Source: CAJXVY01 sp965660355
Lineage (GTDB): Bacteria; Actinomycetota; Actinomycetes; Actinomycetales; Microbacteriaceae
DNA length: 40,195 nucleotides
Assembly: GCA_965660355.1 (NCBI GenBank)
Contig: CBFHZN010000010.1
Location: forward strand, 1 to 40,195
Reading direction: 5' to 3'
The notes beneath the pieces are model-generated. The model ran no database searches. It saw only the letters and a list, made by a program, of their open reading frames with translations, and was not told the DNA's origin. The position numbers were made by a program, and so were the translations under genes. Shown in pieces: positions 8,016 to 14,447 of this stretch. Within the stretch, counting starts at the first letter, position 1. Each line of letters begins with the position of its first letter.

Positions 8016-8399
8016 CTAGCAGCCTCCGTTACCCGCCCAAGACGACATTTGGTCATTTTGAGTAAAAGGGTTCATAAAGCCAAGCTCCGAGAATCTTGCC
8101 ATTGTGTGACAGTTGCCTGAGCCATTAGAACCCGTGTACCATCTCGCATTCGTAGAAGTGCGGTTCTCCCAAGATGAAACCTCGTTGTCGTTGGCTGCAC
8201 TGATGTTCTGCAGGAAGAATCCTGCGGTTCGATAGCCGAGCGGCACTTCAAAGTCCTTGTGCTTGTAAACACATACCCAGGAGCCCGAACAATAGATTTG
8301 GTTGCCCGCTACCCCCGGGCTGACCGCGATGCCAATTAGAGCCGTCGCAAGGGCAGCACCTAAAGCGATCTTCTTTCCGAACACATTGTTTTTACTCAT
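8016..8399 (-). CDS. Secreted cysteine-containing peptide, peptidase inhibitor I36-like
   Basis: A 127-residue precursor with a Sec signal peptide (KK then a hydrophobic core; likely cleavage after Ala31), leaving a mature protein of about 96 residues. It has four cysteines (Cys37, Cys43, one in GNCHT, and the last residue) and two NDxxSSW motifs (ANDNEVSSW and QNDQMSSW), the two-repeat pattern of family I36 inhibitors and relatives of the crystallin-like fold. AGGGGG is well placed before the ATG. It heads an operon with an ABC ATPase and permease and is preceded by a candidate PadR operator, so it may be exported, sensed or neutralised by that transporter. Family assignment is by pattern; bacteriocin, inhibitor or structural roles all remain open. 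Confidence 0.65.
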   Translation of the reverse strand: MSKNNVFGKKIALGAALATALIGIAVSPGVAGNQIYCSGSWVCVYKHKDFEVPLGYRTAGFFLQNISAANDNEVSSWENRTSTNARWYTGSNGSGNCHTMARFSELGFMNPFTQNDQMSSWAGNGGC

Positions 8400-8421
8400 T
8401 GTTTCCCCCTAACTTTTGAGA

Positions 8422-8434
8422 GGACAGTCTGTCC
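8422..8434. repeat. Inverted repeat GGACAGTCTGTCC in the peptide leader
   Basis: Perfect 6-bp arms around one base, between the putative PadR operator and the peptide gene Shine-Dalgarno. It may be a second regulator site or form a small hairpin in the 5' UTR. Confidence 0.4.
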
Positions 8435-8444
8435 CCTCGGCAAG

Positions 8445-8458
8445 TCTACATATGTAGA
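8445..8458. promoter_or_regulatory. Putative PadR operator for the peptide-ABC operon
   Basis: TCTACATATGTAGA is a perfect 14-bp palindrome. On the minus strand it directly follows a TAGACT -10-like hexamer (8458-8463), so a bound repressor would cover the transcription start. A near-identical site precedes the DUF2599 gene at 9922, with AAG shared on the left flank. PadR regulators are known to bind palindromes of this ATGT/ACAT character. Confidence 0.6.
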
Positions 8459-8506
8459 GTCTATTTACCAGCCACCGACCATAACGATTTTGTAAAGCGA
8501 CTGGAG

Positions 8507-9214
8507 CTATGAGATTTCGTGGACTGGCACCGAAATGCCTTTGACCTCGAGGTAGGACTTAATTGCATCGGCGGTGGTAGACCGCAGAAAGTCACCCACC
8601 ACGCTGACGCTACTGAGGAGCGTGCCTACCTCGATTTCGACCTTTTGCCCCATGGGCTGTCTGTCTGAATTTTGAAGAGTATGGCCAGGTGCTGCTATCA
8701 ATAGCCTCAACTCTCTTTCCCCTTCAAATCTTTCTCGCTTTTGCATGTGCCTGTGAAATAGCGTGTTCTCCGCTGTCCAGTTATTGTCAATGTCGGTGTA
8801 TGTGACTGGACCTCCATAGACGGGGGTGTCTCCCAAAAGTGAGTTTTGAAGCGCACCCCAGGTGGAGTGAACCACAATGCATGGTGGTGGAGCGCCGTAA
8901 GTGGAGCTCATTAGAAAATCTTCCTTTTCGGAAATGGACCAGGAAGAGATGAGAGCGTACCGCTTTCCCAGCTCATCTATTTTGGGAAGTTGGTCCAGAA
9001 GACCAGGCGTATCGGCGTAAACCCTGGGCCTGAATTGATGGTTGTAGAGACCTACCTCACCTTCCCTGTCATCATTGAGCGTTATAGGATCCGCAAAATA
9101 CAGGCTGCGGGTTTCTATCAAATCGAAAAATTTCGCCAGATTGAGGTAGCGCAGAATTGGTTGGTTAGGCTCCAGTTCAGCAAAAACACCTGGATATCCA
9201 TAAGTCTGAAACAC
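8507..9214 (-). CDS. DUF2971-like protein
   Basis: A 235-residue soluble protein beginning GTG at 9214, with AGGGGG just upstream. The opening region (LRYLNLAKFFDLIETRSL then FADPITLNDDREG, about 21-50), a central SSWSISEKEDFLM and a late RFEGERELRLLI follow the layout of DUF2971 proteins (short Y-x-Y/L start, 'F-x-x-P-x-x-x-N-D' motif, CWS-like centre, E-R motif). Such proteins are frequent in islands and defence neighbourhoods, with no established biochemistry that I can cite. It ends 44 nt before the peptide operon promoter on the same strand. Confidence 0.6.
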   Translation of the reverse strand: MFQTYGYPGVFAELEPNQPILRYLNLAKFFDLIETRSLYFADPITLNDDREGEVGLYNHQFRPRVYADTPGLLDQLPKIDELGKRYALISSWSISEKEDFLMSSTYGAPPPCIVVHSTWGALQNSLLGDTPVYGGPVTYTDIDNNWTAENTLFHRHMQKRERFEGERELRLLIAAPGHTLQNSDRQPMGQKVEIEVGTLLSSVSVVGDFLRSTTADAIKSYLEVKGISVPVHEIS

Positions 9215-9285
9215 AATGCCCCCTGTTCCACATAAAGATACTTTTAGCCCATCCTTATCTTTAGCTTAGAACCTAGCAACTGATG

Positions 9286-9300
9286 TAACCTCTACCTATG
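9286..9300 (+). promoter_or_regulatory. Leaderless padR promoter -10 with operator half-site
   Basis: TAACCT (9286-9291) lies 6 nt before the padR ATG. The overlapping TCTACCTATG (9291-9300) matches the left ten bases of the proposed PadR operator at 9 of 10 positions, which suggests weak autoregulation. Confidence 0.45.
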
Positions 9301-9630
9301 GGTCAAAGTCGAAAAATGAGTCCAGCCACTTTGAAGGTGATTGACACCGTGCGATCGAGCCCAGAACCAATATGGGGCCTACAAATTGTCAAGAAAACGG
9401 GCCTACCCTCAGGAAGCGTGTACCCGATTCTAGCTCGGCTGGAAGCGAGGGGAATCCTAATGAGCGAGTGGGAGTCGGAACCATCTCGACCAGGTGCGAG
9501 GAGGAGAATCTACATGATCAACCCCTTAGAATCAGACGCACAAGAAAGGTCCACTCAGCGACTGGTAGAACCCCAGGTGAAGAGAAATTTCCCACCCCAG
9601 CAAAATAGACCGGGGCTAGCAAGCAATTGA
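9298..9630 (+). CDS. PadR-family transcriptional regulator
   Basis: A 110-residue winged-helix protein with the PadR core: MSPATLKVIDTV, WGLQIVKKTGLPSGSVYPIL (landmarks, about residues 24-45) and LEARGIL followed by a basic wing and RRIYMI. PadR proteins usually repress efflux or stress genes and respond to small molecules or peptides. It lacks a long C-terminal dimerisation helix, ending in a Pro/Gln-rich tail. The mRNA is probably leaderless. The next gene overlaps its stop (TTGA). Two matching palindromes at 8445 and 9922 identify its likely targets. Confidence 0.85.
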   Translation: MGQSRKMSPATLKVIDTVRSSPEPIWGLQIVKKTGLPSGSVYPILARLEARGILMSEWESEPSRPGARRRIYMINPLESDAQERSTQRLVEPQVKRNFPPQQNRPGLASN

Positions 9631-9920
9631 AATCGCCACAGGTATGGCTCAAAGTGATTTTTATGGGATGCGGCAGAGAAACAAAATTGAGGCACATAGA
9701 GGAGTGGGAAGCGATTCTCTCCGAACCGAACCTAACCTGCCGAGAGCTCAGAGCTCTATGGCAGGGGGCATTGGTCTTTTCGCTTGTCTTGATGACCCGA
9801 CGGTTTGCGGATAACTGGATAACATTTAGCGCAGTCACAATCGTGGCTTTAATTTTGAGTCCTTTTTGGCTAGTAGCCTTGCTTCCCTTTTTTCTAATCC
9901 CAAGGACTAAAATAGAGTAA
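9627..9920 (+). CDS. Small membrane protein co-transcribed with padR
   Basis: A 97-residue protein starting TTG at 9627, whose last bases overlap the padR TGA, a coupling form used repeatedly in this genome. An N-terminal helical, charged region (about 1-45, RHIEEWEAILSEP) is followed by two hydrophobic helices (about 47-57 with a short continuation, and 66-90). PadR regulators are often encoded with a membrane partner. I do not recognise the family; it may transmit an envelope signal to PadR. Confidence 0.6.
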   Translation: MKSPQVWLKVIFMGCGRETKLRHIEEWEAILSEPNLTCRELRALWQGALVFSLVLMTRRFADNWITFSAVTIVALILSPFWLVALLPFFLIPRTKIE

Positions 9921-9921
9921 G

Positions 9922-9935
9922 TCTACATATATAGA
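9922..9935. promoter_or_regulatory. Putative PadR operator for the DUF2599 operon
   Basis: TCTACATATATAGA differs from the perfect palindrome at 8445 by one base and shares its AAG left flank. It lies 18 nt before the DUF2599 start codon, overlapping the expected promoter/start region. Confidence 0.58.
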
Positions 9936-9953
9936 AATTTGATGGGGGAAAAA

Positions 9954-10880
9954 ATGAAAACAAAGCGTTTTTTTGGAGTTTTGATCGTAGCGATTATGTC
10001 GACGGGCGGATTTCAAGGGGCGATTGCTGACCCACAAACAAGATCTCTAGAGGCCATTCAGAGAGTAGCGCCCGAGGTCTTTGAGAATCAGTCGAACCAG
10101 CGACGCTCGTCACAAGCAATCAAACCAGGTTCGTTGTTTATTTCCAACGAACGGGGCATCGAACTAGAAGTAGGAGATCTCGAAGTTGAGAAAAGTCTGG
10201 GTTTCAATGGAGCTACCTACAGAGTCCTAAAAGGAAAAGACGGGATTGACTACATCCCGATTGCTAAATCCGATGGATCAGTTCAGACCGCAGCCGTCCT
10301 AAACTCCGCAGGGACCAGTGAGCGGCTCTCCTTCAGGTTCAAGATTCCAGCAGACGCGGTCGCCATAATTGTGAAGACCGGGGAGGTTGTGGTGCTCAAT
10401 TCTTCCGGAGAACTGGTGGCTGGAATTTCGGCACCATGGGCTCTTGACGCCAAAGGAAAATCCGTTGACACCTGGTTTGAAGTAGCCGAAGGTGAATTGA
10501 TTCAGCATGTTGACCACCGAGACGGAACTTACGAGTATCCGATTGTCGCCGACCCTTGGTTGGGTGTCGATTTATATGGATGGCCGTCGATCACCAATGT
10601 AACGGGCAAGGGTTACAAGGTCAATGTGACTCCGACCCCATGGGGCCAAGCAATGGCTGGTCTGGGAACCTGGTTTGCGCACAGAGATGAGGTTGTTACC
10701 AAACTTGGTAGCCAATCATGGCGCTGGACCAACACGATTCAAGAGCAGTTCTATTGCCACATAGCTGGACTGCCATTCAGCCTTCCAGAATACAACCTGG
10801 AGTCATGGCGACCTTTGGTCAACTGGTCTATTTCTTTCCCGCTATACCGTTGCAATCCTTACTCTGGAGGTTGGTCTTAA
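9954..10880 (+). CDS. Secreted DUF2599 protein
   Basis: A 308-residue exported protein. The signal peptide spans residues 1-25 with AIA before the likely cleavage. A central beta-rich region ends in DGTYEYPIVADPW, a signature seen in many actinobacterial secreted proteins. The last about 100 residues fit DUF2599: VNVTPTPWG, then IQEQFYCH, NLESWRP and a final CNP, with the conserved Cys pair presumably forming a disulfide. I chose the ATG at 9954 over upstream TTG/ATG codons because GGGGGA lies 5 nt before it. The preceding PadR-like operator links it to the peptide-ABC operon on the other strand. Function unknown; an antagonistic or envelope-binding role is conceivable. Confidence 0.7.
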   Translation: MKTKRFFGVLIVAIMSTGGFQGAIADPQTRSLEAIQRVAPEVFENQSNQRRSSQAIKPGSLFISNERGIELEVGDLEVEKSLGFNGATYRVLKGKDGIDYIPIAKSDGSVQTAAVLNSAGTSERLSFRFKIPADAVAIIVKTGEVVVLNSSGELVAGISAPWALDAKGKSVDTWFEVAEGELIQHVDHRDGTYEYPIVADPWLGVDLYGWPSITNVTGKGYKVNVTPTPWGQAMAGLGTWFAHRDEVVTKLGSQSWRWTNTIQEQFYCHIAGLPFSLPEYNLESWRPLVNWSISFPLYRCNPYSGGWS

Positions 10881-10881
10881 A

Positions 10882-11145
10882 TTGAAATCGTTGCGAAATT
10901 TTGGACTCACGATGCTCTATGTCGGGGTCGCGATAGGTTATACCCTCTGGTTGAGCGGCTTCTCTGAATACATGTACCTTGAGGATCTCGGCCTCGAAAC
11001 TTCAGAAGCCGGTATCGCTGCCTTGAAAGCCAATCCTGGTGAACGATTTCTCTTGGTCGTTTCTGCGGCGCTTACGCTAGGCGGAATGCTTGTGGTTCTG
11101 ATTAGCTACTTTCAAGGGAAAAGAAAGCGAAACAACCCTCAGTAG
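10882..11145 (+). CDS. Small two-helix membrane protein
   Basis: An 87-residue protein starting TTG one base after the DUF2599 stop. It has two hydrophobic segments (about residues 9-25 and 52-74) joined by a roughly 26-residue acidic external loop, and a basic C-terminal tail (GKRKRN). This position and topology would suit an immunity or anchoring partner of the secreted DUF2599 protein, but no family is recognised. Confidence 0.6.
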   Translation: MKSLRNFGLTMLYVGVAIGYTLWLSGFSEYMYLEDLGLETSEAGIAALKANPGERFLLVVSAALTLGGMLVVLISYFQGKRKRNNPQ

Positions 11146-11146
11146 T

Positions 11147-11179
11147 CGAGTCATAACCAAAGAGGGATGTCTTGACTCG
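11147..11179. repeat. Inverted repeat CGAGTCA...TGACTCG at the right island end
   Basis: Two 7-bp arms separated by 19 nt, between the last island gene and the tRNA-Met 3' end. No T-run follows on either strand, so it is a poor terminator; it could be a recombination arm site. Confidence 0.35.
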
Positions 11180-11186
11180 TGGCAAT

Positions 11187-11225
11187 TGGTAGCGGGGGCG
11201 GGGCTTGAACCCGCGACCTCACGAT
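11187..11225 (-). repeat. tRNA-Met 3' end; candidate right attachment site
   Basis: This part of the intact tRNA-Met, including the encoded CCA, is the direct-repeat partner of 1110-1148 (30 of 39 identical, same orientation). Confidence 0.5.
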
Positions 11226-11263
11226 TATGAGCCGTGCGCTCTAACCACCTGAGCTACCCCGCC
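11190..11263 (-). tRNA. tRNA-Met(CAT), elongator type
   Basis: A full cloverleaf: acceptor GGCGGGG/CCCCGCT with a G-U closing pair, D-arm GCTCAGGTGGTTAGAGC, anticodon loop with CAT, T-arm GCGGG-TTCAAGC-CCCGC, and encoded CCA at 11187-11189. The closing G-U pair could reflect a 3' end supplied by island integration. tRNA-Thr lies just upstream in the same orientation. Confidence 0.93.
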
Positions 11264-11285
11264 GCATGGTCAAACAACTTGACCG

Positions 11286-11357
<72 letters not shown>

Positions 11358-11407
11358 AAAAACAACTAGGAAAGATTAGCACCATCCAAATCAGTCTTGC
11401 AATTGAA

Positions 11408-12589
11408 TTAATCTTGGTTAGCTCTCAAAGCATCCAACTCCGAGACAAACCCTGACCAAATCTCTTCTGAGCTTATATCGTTTCTTATCAAATCTGCCTG
11501 TGTTGCCCCCAATAGAGGCCACAGCTGATCCATTAGCTCCGATGATGGGGTCGGTGTTGCATTAATCACACTCTCTCTAAACATTGAAAACAATTCATCA
11601 TTTGTCTCCACTGCGGGAACACCAGAGAGTGAGTTTGCTACTGCCACCTGAGAGGTGCCTCTGGTGAAATATTCCAATACCAACCTGTTCGCATAAACCG
11701 GATCATCGCTATTGGCCGCAACAAAGAAACCAGCAACATCAACAAGTGCTGAGCTTTCTGAATTGCCAGCTGCGGGAACTGGGTAAACAGCCAGGGAATC
11801 CATCAATGCAGGATTAATTGAAGCAATTGCCCAGGGTCCAGTGAGCCAGCAACCAATCTGCTCTGAATTGAAAGCCTCCAACACAGATGCGTAATTACTG
11901 TTTAGGTCAAAAAGTTCCGACCCTTGAGAGGACATCCAAGAGGCAAATTCATAACCTGAATCTGAATCAAATTCAGTGCTCTGCGGGTCTAGTAAAGACA
12001 AACCGAATGAACTCATGAATGGATAAAGGTGATAGGGGTCACCAAGCTCACTGTCTAAGCCCAACCCGAGTCCAATTTCTTGTAGCTCATCGATGCTTGG
12101 TTGTTCGGGAACCAATTCTGAATTGCAAACCAGGGCAACATGCTGTTCACTCATGGGAACCCCGTAAGAATCACCCTGATAACTAAATGCATCTAATAAC
12201 TGCTCGGGAACCTTGTCACCCAAGATACCCGTACTTAGCTTTGAGACAGCTGCGGATTCAGCCAGATCTGCTGTCCAAGAATGGGTGCCGAAAAAGACAT
12301 CCGGGTAATTGCCAGTTTTTAACCGAGAATCAATTTCAGCGAGTTCAATCTCAGTGAACTGAATCTCAACACCGTATTCACTTTCAAAAACAGAGCTAAT
12401 CCCCGTCAGAGAGCTGGCAACAGAACCCGGTGCCCAAACACTGATTACATCTATTGGCTCAGCTTGTTCTTGAGTGTCCTGAAAATCAAAATCAGTGGGT
12501 AATCCGGATTCAGTGGTTTCCGCTTGGCATCCAGTGAGGGATGCACCTACGGCCAAAGCTATAGCCCCGCTAGAAATAAAGTTTTTCAT
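11408..12589 (-). CDS. Sugar ABC transporter substrate-binding lipoprotein
   Basis: A 393-residue extracellular solute-binding protein (family 1, maltose-binding type). It has a lipoprotein signal with lipobox LTGC at Cys21, an acidic linker, then the two-lobed binding fold with landmarks YPDVFFGTHSW and GCWLTGPWA. It would capture an oligosaccharide at the outer membrane face and deliver it to an ABC permease. No permease or ATPase genes lie nearby, so the partners must be elsewhere. It is divergent from two alpha-glucosidases across a LacI-type operator, which suggests alpha-glucosides such as maltose or maltooligosaccharides as ligand (inference). Confidence 0.85.
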   Translation of the reverse strand: MKNFISSGAIALAVGASLTGCQAETTESGLPTDFDFQDTQEQAEPIDVISVWAPGSVASSLTGISSVFESEYGVEIQFTEIELAEIDSRLKTGNYPDVFFGTHSWTADLAESAAVSKLSTGILGDKVPEQLLDAFSYQGDSYGVPMSEQHVALVCNSELVPEQPSIDELQEIGLGLGLDSELGDPYHLYPFMSSFGLSLLDPQSTEFDSDSGYEFASWMSSQGSELFDLNSNYASVLEAFNSEQIGCWLTGPWAIASINPALMDSLAVYPVPAAGNSESSALVDVAGFFVAANSDDPVYANRLVLEYFTRGTSQVAVANSLSGVPAVETNDELFSMFRESVINATPTPSSELMDQLWPLLGATQADLIRNDISSEEIWSGFVSELDALRANQD

Positions 12590-12672
12590 ACCAACCTGTC
12601 CGCAATAACCTTAGAGCTGGTCATCAGTCCAAAGCAAACAGCACAGGGCCAATAAACTCCAAACAAAAGATT

Positions 12673-12686
12673 TGTAACCGCTTACA
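12673..12686. promoter_or_regulatory. LacI-family operator in the divergent SBP/glucosidase region
   Basis: TGTAACCGCTTACA, an inverted repeat TGTAA-N4-TTACA followed by G, matches the site at 18301-18314 upstream of lacI (TGTAATCCCTTACA, also followed by G). It sits 84 nt from the binding-protein start and 93 nt from the glucosidase start, so it may act on either or both promoters. Confidence 0.7.
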
Positions 12687-12767
12687 GTCTTATTCGGCAA
12701 AATCAGAAACAAAATTAGATTTAGATAACAAGTTTGAAAAGTGCTGAATTCGCTTGCTTATAACGCC

Positions 12768-12773
12768 TAGTAT
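12768..12773 (+). promoter_or_regulatory. Putative -10 of leaderless glucosidase promoter
   Basis: TAGTAT lies exactly 6 nt before the GTG at 12780, matching the leaderless spacing found across the window. A TATAAC at 12759 is an alternative -10 that would give a short leader. Confidence 0.5.
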
Positions 12774-12779
12774 TTGCGG

Positions 12780-14447
12780 GTGACTAACTCAACTTTCGAA
12801 CCCAGAAAAGGCCACGAATGGTGGCGCTCATCAGTGATTTACCAGGTTTACCCACGCTCATTTGCGGATGGCAACGGTGATGGAATTGGAGATCTGGATG
12901 GCATTAAAAATCGCCTACCAGCGCTCGCTGAGCTTGGAGTGGATGCAGTCTGGTTCTCCCCATTTTTCAAATCACCTCAGAATGATGCTGGATACGATGT
13001 AAGCGATTACAGAGATATTGATCCGCTGTTTGGAACACTTCAGGACTTTGACGAGATGCTCGCTGAGGCGCATTCGCTTGGCCTGAAGGTAATAGTTGAC
13101 CTGGTCCCCAATCACTCCTCTTCAGAGCACCCCTGGTTTCAGCTTGCGCTGAAATCTGCTCCGGGGTCACCCGAGAGAAACCGTTACATCTTCAAAGATG
13201 GAAAGGGTGAAAACGGGGAGCTACCCCCAAATAACTGGCAAAGTGTTTTCGGTGGGTCCGCATGGACCAGAATCACCGAGCCAGATGGGACTCCCGGTCA
13301 GTGGTATTTACATCTATTTGATTCATCACAGCCAGATTGGAACTGGGAGAACCCAGAAATCATCGAAGAGTTCAACTCCATACTTCGTTTCTGGTTAGAC
13401 CGCGGTGCTGATGGTTTCCGAATAGATGTAGCTCACTCCATGAAAAAGGATTTGGACTTCCCTGATCTTGATGAGCGCAACTCCGATGCCGATGGTGGGG
13501 CTATGACTGATGCCGAGGTTGAGCATCCGTTTTGGAACCGTGAAGGCGTTCATGAAATCAATCGTCGCTGGAGAAGTGTCTTGGATGAATATCAAGACCG
13601 TGCGATGTGTGCCGAGGCATGGGTGATGCCTTTGAGCAAAATGGCTAAATGGGTGAGGCCTGATGAATACCACCAAACGTTTAACTTTGGTTATCTAGAA
13701 ACTCCTTGGGATCCAAAGGCGCTTAAAAACGTTGTCTCAGAATCAATGGAGGCCTTCCCTGGTGTGGGAGCTCCATCAACATGGGTTTTATCAAACCACG
13801 ATGTTATTCGTCACAGCTCCAGATTCGGCGCAAGCTCAATCCCTCGCCAAGGAGCTGGAATCGGCCCAGATGAGGACCAGCCGGATGAAGAATTGGGGCT
13901 CAGGCGCGCTCGCGCATCCTCAGCTTTCATGCTGGGCTTGCCTGGAGGTGCATACATCTATCAGGGTGAGGAGCTAGGTCTTCCCGAACACACGACGCTT
14001 GATCACAAATACCGTGAAGATCCAACATTTTTTAGAACAAATGGCGAAAGAGTTGGAAGAGATGGGTGTCGGGTGCCAATCCCTTGGGAGCACGATAAGC
14101 CAAGCTTTGGGTTTGGACCAACTGAGCGCTCTTGGCTTCCTCAGCCAGAAAAATTTGCTGAGTATGCAAGAGATGTCCAGCAGGGAGTCAAAGGGTCAAC
14201 CCTTGAGCTTTATAAAAAACTTCTAAAACTTCGCAAAGAGCTCTCGCTTGGCTTAGGTGATTTCCACTGGTTGGAGCCCCTTTGCACGGAAAGTTCAATT
14301 GCCTTTGAAAATAACGGCATTGCGGTGGTTTCAAACATGGGTGAACCAATTGACCTCCCTTCGGGTGAGATATTGGTCTCCACTCAGGAGGGACTGGAGG
14401 CAGGCGGCAAGCTTGGCACCGACCAAACCGCCTGGATAAGGCTTTGA
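12780..14447 (+). CDS. GH13 alpha-glucosidase, first of a tandem pair
   Basis: A 555-residue cytoplasmic glycoside hydrolase of family 13 (oligo-1,6-glucosidase/alpha-glucosidase group). Landmarks: WWRSSVIYQVYPRSF at the start, nucleophile Asp216 in GFRIDVAH, acid/base Glu279 in CAEAWV, and Asp341 in SNHDV, plus DLVPNHSS of conserved region I. All catalytic residues are present. I chose GTG 12780 over TTG 12774 because a TAGTAT -10 sits 6 nt before it and there is no Shine-Dalgarno. The stop overlaps the TTG start of the second glucosidase (TTGA). Linkage specificity cannot be read from sequence. Confidence 0.9.
   Translation: MTNSTFEPRKGHEWWRSSVIYQVYPRSFADGNGDGIGDLDGIKNRLPALAELGVDAVWFSPFFKSPQNDAGYDVSDYRDIDPLFGTLQDFDEMLAEAHSLGLKVIVDLVPNHSSSEHPWFQLALKSAPGSPERNRYIFKDGKGENGELPPNNWQSVFGGSAWTRITEPDGTPGQWYLHLFDSSQPDWNWENPEIIEEFNSILRFWLDRGADGFRIDVAHSMKKDLDFPDLDERNSDADGGAMTDAEVEHPFWNREGVHEINRRWRSVLDEYQDRAMCAEAWVMPLSKMAKWVRPDEYHQTFNFGYLETPWDPKALKNVVSESMEAFPGVGAPSTWVLSNHDVIRHSSRFGASSIPRQGAGIGPDEDQPDEELGLRRARASSAFMLGLPGGAYIYQGEELGLPEHTTLDHKYREDPTFFRTNGERVGRDGCRVPIPWEHDKPSFGFGPTERSWLPQPEKFAEYARDVQQGVKGSTLELYKKLLKLRKELSLGLGDFHWLEPLCTESSIAFENNGIAVVSNMGEPIDLPSGEILVSTQEGLEAGGKLGTDQTAWIRL

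Larger units (their letters stand above)
1110..11225. mobile_element. Putative tRNA-integrated genomic island (no integrase visible)
   Basis: The interval is bounded by a degenerate tRNA 3' fragment on the left and the 3' end of intact tRNA-Met on the right, in the same orientation, with 30 of 39 aligned bases identical. The content is accessory: reverse transcriptase, PIN toxin-antitoxin pair, secreted peptides, PadR regulator, DUF proteins. The tRNA-Thr/tRNA-Met pair and hadA-hadB-murB on either side are often close together in actinobacteria, so this is a plausible insertion point. No integrase, excisionase or transfer gene is recognisable, so the element would be old and immobile. The left copy is decayed, so the boundary is inferred. 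Confidence 0.55.

Noticed and set aside
8016..8399. Lactococcin 972-type bacteriocin with DUF1430 immunity
   Set aside because: The genetic order is similar, but the peptide has four cysteines and paired NDxxSSW motifs that fit I36-like proteins better, and the permease does not resemble that immunity family.
12590..12779. Small RNA or riboswitch in the divergent sugar-gene gap
   Set aside because: Only the LacI operator and promoter-like hexamers are visible; no conserved RNA structure recognised.
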